A program made the translations under genes and the position numbers. Below, piece by piece: positions 55,429 through 64,000 of a stretch of DNA of 64,000 nucleotides. The DNA lies in assembly GCA_023055355.1 (NCBI GenBank), contig JALJCS010000001.1, forward strand, positions 82,252,881-82,316,880, in the 5' to 3' direction. The stretch is from Agelaius tricolor (Eukaryota; Chordata; Aves; Passeriformes; Icteridae). The notes beneath the pieces were generated by a model that worked only from the letters and a program-made list of their open reading frames with translations, had not been told where the DNA came from and ran no database searches. Position 1 is the first letter of the stretch. Each line of letters starts with the position of its first letter.

Positions 55429-58121
55429 TTCAGTTTGAAAAAGAAGACATCAAACACCCAAAGACCAGTAACACTTATAGGACTAAGGCTCTCCCTAAAA
55501 AGCTGGTGTACTACAAAAGTCAGGGAGATTCTTCCATCACAGATAACAAAAGAGTGAACAGGGAGACAGTGAAACAGAGAGGGTCACACTAAATTTCTGT
55601 GTCAGGGCACAAAGTCCATCACAGCTCCAAGAATAAGTCCAGTTTTAACCACAAGTCCATACATCTTCCCTTGTGAAAATCCCTCCCTTAATGCTATGTA
55701 ATGCATCTCTTCCATCTAGAATATTTGAATTCGATATTCTCTTTCGATCTGAGCTTGCAGCTGTTCATGGAAATGTATTTGAATTCAAGATGAAAATTAA
55801 CAATCCACTTCATGTTAATAATGAACTGTATTTTTGTTGCACTGTTTAACTTAATATTGAAGTAAAAGTATTTTCTGTAATCTTTCACACTCACACTCAT
55901 TGCAGCTCTCAGCTGGCTCATACAGGTTGGTGCGGATCAAAAAAGGAGCTCCTCAGGCAGTGAGGGACTTAGCAAACTCTTAGATAAAGAAATCCATTAG
56001 GCTTGAGGGATAAGCTCAGGGCCTAAAGAATGCCTGAAGGGACTGTAGAGGATCTACTTTCAGGAAGCTCTTCCTGGGCTGTCTCGAAGCCCAGACAGAT
56101 CATTCTACCCAGGCAAGAGCAGATTACATATTTTCAAAATTGTTAAATCTAGAATCTACAGTAAATGCCTGTGACTGTATATTACATCAGCTGTGGGTAT
56201 GAGCAACACTCGCAATATTCATATTTTATGTTTATCTGAAAGTTCTTAGTTTCTTTGTACTGCAGAACAAATGGTCATTGGGCACACAGTGTTATATATA
56301 CAGAACCACAGAAATCTGATCTAAGTACTCTTATATAGTTTGTGTAGAATGTAGAATGTTGTGTAGATCTATCAATATTATTGGCTACAATGCCTAATGG
56401 AAGATTTTTAAAACAGGCATTTCTAGTAAAACTTCAGCACCCCAAAATTCATTGTGTTTGGCACTGCTAAACAGCATCCCAGCTGCTGGCTTCCCTGAGC
56501 TGCCATGCAAACAAGGGGCCTGTTGTCTGCAGGAGTGGAGCTGGCAGATGTGGCTCTGCCATTCCAGCATCCCTTGACCTGGGTTAGGCTGTCTTGGGTG
56601 AACTCTGATTAATACTGCTTTATGACAGTGAAAGCAGCACAGTTGCACAGAGCTGTGATGTCTCTTTTTTCAAAGTTCCTTTTCATGTTTATAGGAATCA
56701 AGGCAACATTAGGAGTGACCCAGCCACTCGGCAGCGATCACTTCTCATTCTGGTTTTGATTTTACAACACACCAAACGAATTTCTTCTGACAAAACTCAT
56801 GCAGGATCTTTTCTTGGAAGAGCCTCTAATTCACCACAGATGGAAGTTGCTATGTTAGCTGCAGAGGAAGGCTACTCATTACTTGCTAAATATATTTTCT
56901 CCTATGTGATGCTCACAGAAAGCAGATGTGCTGCATGTCAGTCCTATACACGCACGTGTTTGCTCACAAATACAGCAGTGCATACAGGAGGCCTGCAATA
57001 AGCATGTATGCACTTGTCTTTTTAAATGAAGTTTTATCTTTGCTTGTGTCTATAAAATTGGTTACTTGGGAAAAGTACTTGGGATGGCTGAAGGAACTGG
57101 CAGGTCCCAAAAATCCTTTATGTTTGTGGAGTTTCAATAAAGCTGCTCAGACTCAAGATTTAGTTTTGTGAAATGTGCAGAAGATTTTTTTTAAAGTATA
57201 CCAAAGATAAAACACAGGGTTAATTACAACAAAATATTGATTAGGTTGGCACACTGGTATTCTCTGATCAGTGTTGCAATTATTTTCAGGTATTTTAAAC
57301 AAAGTTACTCAAAAGATATTACATTAACTTCTGTGTCCAAAGGGGCTCAGTAAAAATAGATTTTCTTTTCAAGATGCTATTGTTTTCCATACAGATAGGA
57401 AGAGTTGACTGGACAACAACTGCAGGAGTGTATCTAATTCCTTGTTCGCAGAAGCAAAAATTTTAGTTCTTACAGGGACATACACATTTGATTCAGCAAA
57501 TTGCTCTTTTCTCTCATAAAAACCAAACAGATTTTGATGCACAGGAATTCAAACTTGTGACTATTCCCATGTTCTGAGGGATTAGCCTATCATCAAATAT
57601 CAAAATGGTGCAAAAATGGTCTTCCACCAAAAAAAAAATCCTCTAAAAATTAAGATATCATGGCAGTTGCTTTGACTCCTATGAAAATAAAAGGAGATAT
57701 TTTTTGCTAGGCTGATAGAAGCTGCCTATTAGACACTGTCATGTCCTAGGTGAGGTCAGGTGGGCTTCTGATTCTGTGTCCAGTCAACACCCACCACAGG
57801 CTGACACTAACAATGCTGACAAGACTCTCTGATGTCAAAATGCATTTCTTTTAATTGAAATGATTTCTTTGTAAAATTAGTTTATTTACAACAAGACATA
57901 ACAACCATAAAAATAGCTCCAGACTGGCCTCTTGGCCACCTGTAGCTTTACTAGTAAACTGAGAAGCCAGGATTTAGTAAGTGGAAGGCTTGGGTAGAGG
58001 GGTGGGGCTTGCAGCTCTTTTAAAAGTAGCCAAGTACATACTTAATTGCATTTCTGCAGGGAATACATTCCAGAAATGTGGGCTTGCTACCAAGAAAAGT
58101 CTGTCAGCAACAAAACTGGCT
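55429..58121. other. unique DNA, no gene recognised
   Basis: Frames reach about 84 codons. TGTAGAATGTAGAATGTTGT near 56344-56363 is a small tandem duplication. The text around 57735-57790 starts TGTCATGTCCTAGG, which superficially resembles an LTR start, but no matching end was found. Confidence 0.5.
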
Positions 58122-58312
58122 TGTGGTTAATGCACTGGACTGTGACTCAGGATATCTGGGTGCTAGTCACAGCTCAGCCACAGGCTTCCTCTTGACTTGG
58201 AGCCAATTATTTAATCTTATTTTCCCACAGGTAAATCAAGCAATAACTCTATATCAGAAAGGTTGTGAGGAGAAAAGTTCATTAGTGTGTGCAAGGTATT
58301 CAGTGTCTACTT
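58122..58312 (+). mobile_element. near-complete MIR-type CORE-SINE
   Basis: In order: GTGGTTAATGCACTGGACTG (A-box side), GGGTGCTAGTCACAGCTC (B-box region), AGCCACAGGCTTCCTCTTGA, CTTGGAGCCAATTATTTAAT, TTTTCCCACAGGTAAATC, AGGTTGTGAGGAGAAAAG and TTCATTAGTGTGTGCAAGG. This is the whole MIR layout: tRNA-derived head, CORE, and 3' tail (..GGGTTGTGAGGATTAAATGAGTTAAT..). The family predates the amniote radiation and copies in birds are usually short fragments, so full-length preservation is noteworthy. The pol III boxes are mutated. Confidence 0.85.
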
Positions 58313-60230
58313 CTTAAATAAGCATTTGGGAGAGGGATCACACATCCAGCAAAAGGAAGAACTCTACTGGGGTCTTAAAGAGTTCCCACAGTATTAGATT
58401 ATATGCAAATCATGACAAGTGAACCAGAAAAGCCAATAAATAAATAATGCTTCATTTAATCCCATAGCTAGTTGGAAGACAGGCTTCTCTAAATCATGTT
58501 GCTAATGTTTTGCCAGCTGCTGGATTACTGTGCTTTGGGGTTTTTTGCTTGTTTTTCAGAAGTGAATAATTCCTTTTTAACATAATTTTCATACATGAAA
58601 AGTGAAGCAAAGAAAACTTCTTGGTACACACCAGGAAATGATTGGTAGAAACCGTGGTACCCAACATTATAATGGCCAAATCTCTTTGTAAAGTTGTAGT
58701 AGAGAACAAAAATAACTTATTAGAGTGAATTTTTAGCAGCTTACTTTGTGTGCTGGATGCCAAAAGCCAGCTAGTTGCCCATGCTGGTCTGCTGTGCTGG
58801 GCTCTGTCTAACCAAGCCCCAGAGCCTGCTCTGGGTAAATGGAGACAGAGCCACAGCTTGTGGAAGATTAAGACCCCCACCAGCTCCCACCTAGATTGTC
58901 ATGCACATTTCTTACACAGACAGATGTGCAGCACTTCTGGGAGACAAATTCACTCTGATATGAGTAGCCAGTGCCAAACAGGAAGATAAATCACAACAGC
59001 ACAGGCTCTATTTTACCCCTTCTGAAGGTCTCCACCAGAGATTTGCTCAGGTTGTAACTCCATCAAAAGAGACATCCTGATGGACACTTCCTTAGTCAAG
59101 AAAGACTGTAACACACTGGCTGACAGCAGAGGAGGGGAGTTTGTGACTATCAATACTTATCTTCCACAACATGCATCATTTTGATAGGTGTATCCTCAGA
59201 TGCTGTCTTGGTGCTGTGTCCTCCCTGGCAGAAGAGGAAGGGAGAAAGGGAGGGTTAGCAATAAGCCTACAAGGAGATTGTTGATTGAGGACACCCACCT
59301 AAAGTGTCAGCTCCTGGGCTGGCAGCACATGCCAATGGAAAAGTAAAAGATAATGAAGCCTGAGCACCCAGGTGAAGATGGGGATTCAAACCATCAAACC
59401 ATAAAGGCTGTTTTCCTACTCTAAGGCCAAAATCTGAAAAGTCAAACAAAACCAAAACGAATCTACTTTTATTCGTTCTGTTTTTCTGATTTCTTAGTGT
59501 CAGAAAATGAGTGTGGGTTTCCTCCTGTGAAGGCCATACTTAGATCTGCTCTGCTTTACATTGATAAATCTGGAGAGTCAAATGCTGCAGAGCTGAGCGG
59601 TTCAAGGAGAAAACTGATCTGGGCTCTGTGTATTCACAGGAAGGTGTGAAATTATTGGTGTATGTTTCATTCTTAGCAACAGGAAAAAAGCTTTCCTAAA
59701 GCTATGCTACACTCTAATGACTTTAGGAGGCCTGAGTCTGTTTCAGTTTTAGCACTCTTCATTCAAAGTCTATGTTTTTTTACGGCATGCCCCTTAAACC
59801 AAATCTGCCAGTCTTTTGAACCAGCAGTGAACATATGTTCCACACCACACACCTTCCTGTACTGGTTTCCTTGTTTTTCCAAATTCTGACCACCCTCCAA
59901 ATTGCAGGTCCCAATTCCTCAAAAGAAAGCTAAAAACACTGGTTTTATTTTATTGCAACTTCTTGAATAGTTTGCCTATCAAAGTTTGCCAGGATCTTAG
60001 CCTAGGAGAAGTGCAGCCAGCAAAAATTTGATGGAATTGCCTGCCCCCTAATATCTCTTTTGCTTCTATGCAGAGAAGCAGAAGATACCAGCTAATGTTG
60101 CTTTTATTACCCTTATTTTTTTGGTTATCTGTCTGTATGGCCACAGTGCATGGGGCATGCTGCAGGATCCACTAGATGTTATTTTGTGTAAAAGCTTGGA
60201 ATACAAAACAGTGGCTTAAAGCACAAGTTC
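58313..60230. other. unique DNA, no gene recognised
   Basis: A 128-codon minus-strand frame (58494-58880) and a 79-codon plus-strand frame overlap at 58750-58880, with no known motifs. GGGGATTCAAACCATCAAAC near 59379 has a B-box-like complement but no A box. No other repeat is recognised. Confidence 0.5.
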
Positions 60231-62671
60231 TTGCCTACACAGATATCTATGGAATAATTCTGTGTTTAAGAAATATTCTGAGAAGAACTTCAGGAGTTTT
60301 GACTGAGAGCTTCTGAAATAAGCAAGGAATATCAGGAGGTCCAGGACAGAATACCAATGAAGCTGGCACAACAGTGATGAAAGATAAAGAGGTGCTAGAA
60401 AGCATAGAACCTTGAAAATTAAGATTGTTGCTGCAGTGGAAAGAAGAAGAAAATCAGGAAATAGTGGAGAAAGGAAAGAGAGGGAAGACAAAGGTAACAT
60501 ATGACTGGTAAGACTAATAGCTGAAGAAACATAGTTCAACCAGAATATCTACAGAGCAGGACAGGAAGAGGAGAGAAACTTCTCTCCTTTATGTTATCTT
60601 TATTTTGAGTGAGAGCATTAAACTACCTACTGTGGCATGTTAATTAATTTTTACTTTGTTTCATTCTAGCTTACTGTGCTACTATTCAGGCCTGTATATA
60701 AAATCTGTGAAGAAGTATGACTGATTGTCTGTTTGAACTTTCAAACACTGTGTTTGTTTGGTTTTGATTGTTCCTTGCCAGATGGTTAAGCATATGTTTA
60801 GCAGTTTTACAGGGAGAGGGGAAAAAAACCAACAAAAACCCAACACATGTAGTATTCTGTTAAGAGTTTAAAAGGTACTGGCAACATTTATTAGCTTCTA
60901 ATGCAAAGCTAATGTTAAAAATAGTTACAGTGACAGGATACATTTTAAGGCTGAACAGACCTGTGCTTAGTTTCCTGTACCTCTAGAGATATGGGATCCA
61001 AGGACTTGGAAAAAATTGATTCACTTAACTTCAACAATCTAAAATTTAGCTGAGTAGCCTGAAGTAGTTGCATGAGACACCTTTCTTTCTCTAGTGATGA
61101 CAGAGTTATCTCTGGGGAATTTATTTGCCTGCCCTCTCTGAAACACCTACCTTCAAATGGGAAATATCACCCTGGGGAGGTGTCTACTTCTCCTCTTTGG
61201 TTACTGACAGAGACTAAGCCCCTAAATTGGATTGAACACCTACCTTTTAGAGACTAAATTTATGTGTAGCCTAAGCAATCCCATCTCATTTTATAACACT
61301 GCTCAGGATGACTGCCAGATATTGCACTATTGCAGCAGAGAACAGAAGGATTCCCCTGTCAGGAGAGAGACACGAGTAGCTCCTGTTTCTTGTGTTCCTT
61401 TACCTGAGGTGTATTTCTTCTGCTTTTTCAATGTTTTACATTCATTTCCAACTAGAAACCATGGCCTAGATTAATCCAACCTCCTTACAGATAGTTCAGA
61501 GGGTTATCTAAATGGGGAGCCTGGTTGGCCTTGCATCCTGTGTAGATAATCAGGAGCAAGAGGCCATGGGAGGGGCAGAGGCTGCCGAGGGCAGGGCAGC
61601 TGCAAGGTGCCAGCCTGGCTTTACAGCCTGTGCAGGGATCCCACACTGGGGAGACCCCAGCTCAAGGGCTGCATGCAACTGGTGGATGCTAAATAGGAAA
61701 ATACTGTGTTGTGACAGCTGCTCATAACAACCTGAATTCATCATCCTTTAAAGGTCTGCTCTAATGGAAGGAAGCAATGAAGGAAGGCTTTTAATCCTTG
61801 AAAGAACTAGTCTTTCCCTCTAAACTGTCAAAAATAGTGGATTAATTATTTCCCCAGGGGAGAGACAGTATTTCATGCTTGACTATGATAATTCAAGGTA
61901 ATCATCCTGATTTTGCCCTACAGTGTCTAATAGGGACATTTGAGAGTGTAAACTGATGAAAGAAGAAAAAATCAATAACAGCACAGAACACAACTTTTTA
62001 CAGATTCTTGTATTCAAAATGTACAAGGCATGGCAGCTAGGTTGCTATTGGTTTTTTCATTCCTAAGAGAGTTCAAAAAGGGGTGAGGATCCTCAAGGGT
62101 GAGGAGATTTGTTTGATAGATGTGTGTGAGCTTGATCTTTCAGTGGAATCATTGGGAATTAAAGCTCACTTTAAAGCAGGCTGTTGAAGAGGAAATAGGT
62201 GTCTGGTCTTTGCTAACCCAAATGAAACCTTTCCCTTTTGGTGCAGAGATAAAAGTCAGAGTTTCATTCCAACACTCAGCTATCAGGAATGTGCCTTTCA
62301 GGACTGATAAGTGATGGTTTCTACACACAACATACTGCAAGATAGTTCAGTTCACACTCTTACAACTCCTGTGGCTTTGAATCAATAGTGAAGTACTCGA
62401 AAATTGTTCTACAAAACTGCACCAGGGTGAGAATTACAGAAAAACCTGGACAGTGTTCAGAAAACTTGCTTTGCAAAGCAGCAGATACAAAAAATATAGT
62501 GTACTTTAAGAGAGAAAGAAAGGTGTGGGGGAGAAAAGAGGAAGAAAAAGGCTTTCAAAACATATCAAATGAAGCTTGTTTGACAATAATCGCTGCAGGT
62601 GGGGAAGCTGATTTTAAGTGTGAAAATATTTAACATTTTACTGCACACAAATGCTTTCATAGAGGAGTCGT
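60231..62671. other. unique DNA, no gene recognised
   Basis: A 107-codon minus-strand frame (60216-60539) is Leu/Ser-rich through purine-rich plus-strand text and has no motif. About 61550-61690 is GC-richer, with two opposed 64-71 codon frames. Nothing else is supported. Confidence 0.5.
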
Positions 62672-62708
62672 TTGTGTGTGCGTGAGTGCGCACGCGCGTG
62701 CACATGCA
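62672..62708. repeat. alternating GT/GC tract, Z-DNA-prone
   Basis: TTGTGTGTGCGTG is followed by 23 bases (62686-62708) of strict purine-pyrimidine alternation including CGCACGCGCGTGCAC. GCACGCGCGTGC (62690-62701) is a perfect 12-bp palindrome. It holds six CpGs in about 20 bases in a CpG-poor region. Confidence 0.8.
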
Positions 62709-63726
62709 GCAAACAGAAATCTATTGAGTTCCACCAGACCAGACGTCTGCATTCTGGAGGGCTCATTGCAGCCAATAAATTTGACTAAAACTTTTTTTTT
62801 ATTTTATGAATTCTGCTATAAAAGCTAATCCTCCTTTCTAGACTTAGTATAATTACAAGACACTATTCTGAGTGCCAAAAATGTCAACTGAAAGTTGCAA
62901 ACATGGGCACATTTAAGCAGAACCATATGTTTGAATGCAAGGCAAGACCTGAAGTAAGTTAATCAGTTTACCTTTTTCTGAAGAGTCAATTTATAATGCA
63001 ACTTGAGGTCTAAGAAAGAATACAGTCAGTGATAAATTACATTGCTCAATCATTTATTAATAAGCTTCACTGGAAAGAAAGATTTTATCGATGCTCAAAA
63101 TACACTAAGTTACAAAATCACAGATGTTCAGGGTTCTGGAGCCAGAAACCTACTATTAATGAACTCTCATTAATACCTAATCAACGTGTGATATTTTGAT
63201 CCTGTGAGAGAATTGATGGCCAATAAAAATAAACTCAAGATGTCTTCCTCTCTAGGAAAAAAAAAAAAAATTATAAAGCCAGGAATGCACACAGTAACCA
63301 TGATGCAGTAACTAAGGTTAAGCAGCTGGAGGCTAAATGTTAAATTTTTTTTGGTACAGAATGGATTTATTCTGTCACCTAGGTAATTTCAGAGTCTTAC
63401 TCTGGAGGATTTATATAAGCGTTCAGACTTAGCAGATGTATTCACGTGCAATACATTAACCATGCAAAACTGCTTTCCAGGCTCTTCTGGATTAGGGTCT
63501 TACAAACAGACCTCTCTGGAAATTAAATCCTTAAAGAAAAAAAAGCCCTGTTCCTCTCTGTTATTCTACTGCACTTAAAGTTTGGAATCTACTTAAACAC
63601 ATATGGCTTTTGAAATTAAATCATATGCATTTCTCTGTAAGAATGTGCTGGGTTTTTAACCCCTCAGTAATGACAAAAACAGAAGTGCAAGTGGATTTTA
63701 GACTTGAACTAGAAACACAAAATTTC
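62709..63726. other. unique AT-rich DNA, no gene recognised
   Basis: No notable frames. An A14 run is at about 63257-63270. CAGAGT-ctt-ACTCTG near 63391-63405 is a 6-bp inverted repeat in otherwise conserved-looking text (GATTTATATAAGCGTTCAG, GTATTCACGTGCAATAC). Confidence 0.5.
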
Positions 63727-63812
63727 TTACAGTACATCAAGGCAATGATCCATCTGGTCTACTGCTCTTTCTCAAAGGTGGCCAGCATCAGGTTCTTGAG
63801 GGAAAATCATAC
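63727..63812 (+). repeat. ancient amniote interspersed repeat fragment, second copy
   Basis: GGCAATGATCCATCTGGTCT, ACTGCTCTTTCTCAAAGGTG and GCCAGCATCAGGTTCTTGAG match with decay the order GGTCCATCTAGTC..GTATTCTGTCTC..CAGTGGCCAGCACCAGGTGC of the same old repeat as at 46546. It extends further 3' than that copy. Probably a CR1/L3-type element; name uncertain. Confidence 0.55.
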
Positions 63813-64000
63813 CAATAGTTAGAATCAACAATTACAAAAAACCCTCAATAAACAAATGTATTTTTAAATAAAGTAAACTTATGCCCTTAACCTATTGTGA
63901 AATTCTAAACCATATATTGTAAACATGCAGAATTTTATCATGTTTATAATTATGTAGTATGATTTTAACCCCCTTGGGTTTTTTTTTCATAAACCCTAGG
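63813..64000. other. AT-rich unique DNA, no gene recognised
   Basis: Short AT-rich remainder with a T8 run near 63980. Nothing can be supported. Confidence 0.5.

Noticed and set aside
57735..57790. TGTCATGTCCTAGG as a possible LTR start
   Set aside because: No matching CA end, poly(A) signal or target duplication at a plausible distance.
58494..58880. 128-codon minus-strand frame
   Set aside because: No motif; the neighbouring MIR and GC-richer text explain its openness as well as coding would.
59375..59400. B-box-like complement suggesting a tRNA-derived SINE
   Set aside because: No A box or cloverleaf could be placed around it, and no tail follows.

Overview
This window looks like gene-poor nuclear DNA from a bird, most likely a passerine. 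The evidence is a CR1 LINE 3' end (14166-14395, minus strand), a composite SINE with a tRNA-Ile-like head and a CR1-like tail of the TguSINE1 type described from songbirds (27901-28037, minus strand), three old MIR-type CORE-SINEs, and several decayed sauropsid/amniote repeats. Base composition is AT-rich and CpG-poor, interspersed repeats are sparse, and microsatellites are scattered throughout. Nothing looks prokaryotic, plasmid or phage, and there is no CRISPR array or operon.

I recognise no protein-coding gene. Almost every long open frame is a chance frame of under about 150 codons; the longest (185 codons) is a by-product of a 32-bp minisatellite whose minus strand contains no stop codon. 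The window is therefore either a stretch of gene desert or part of one or more very large introns; the sequence does not decide between these.

Layout. 1-5465: AT-rich unique DNA. 5466-5810: a block with a possible LTR-like layout on the minus strand. 5811-11820: the most structured part, with a 13-bp stem hairpin holding a tandem 11-bp duplication, a small CpG-rich patch (6870-7030), two perfect POU octamers 42 bp apart (9760, 9802), three weak splice-bounded exon candidates (10349-10434, 10871-10892, from 11114), and a YY1-type AAGATGGCG site (11725) that starts a 21-codon frame. 11821-17135: unique DNA with one CR1 copy and moderately GC-rich stretches. 17136-17560: minisatellite and its decayed tail. 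17561-27900: AT-rich DNA with enhancer-like blocks near 18040, 19190, 19660 and 25630 and a TAG repeat. 27901-28037: SINE. 28038-45050: mostly unique DNA with enhancer-like blocks near 34720, 37900, 41630, 42780 and 44400, a 12-bp stem hairpin at 43563, an (AT)n tract and one MIR relic. 45051-45157: long pure (CCTT)n tract. 45158-64000: unique AT-rich DNA with two further MIR copies, including an unusually complete one at 58122-58312, two copies of an ancient repeat (46546, 63727), and a short Z-DNA-prone GC/GT tract (62672).

The likely functional content is cis-regulatory: clusters of homeodomain (TAATTA), POU octamer, FOX and E-box-like words in stretches that read like conserved non-coding elements. 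Conservation itself was not measured; these calls rest on sequence texture and need a genome alignment. I did not find a convincing previously undescribed system.
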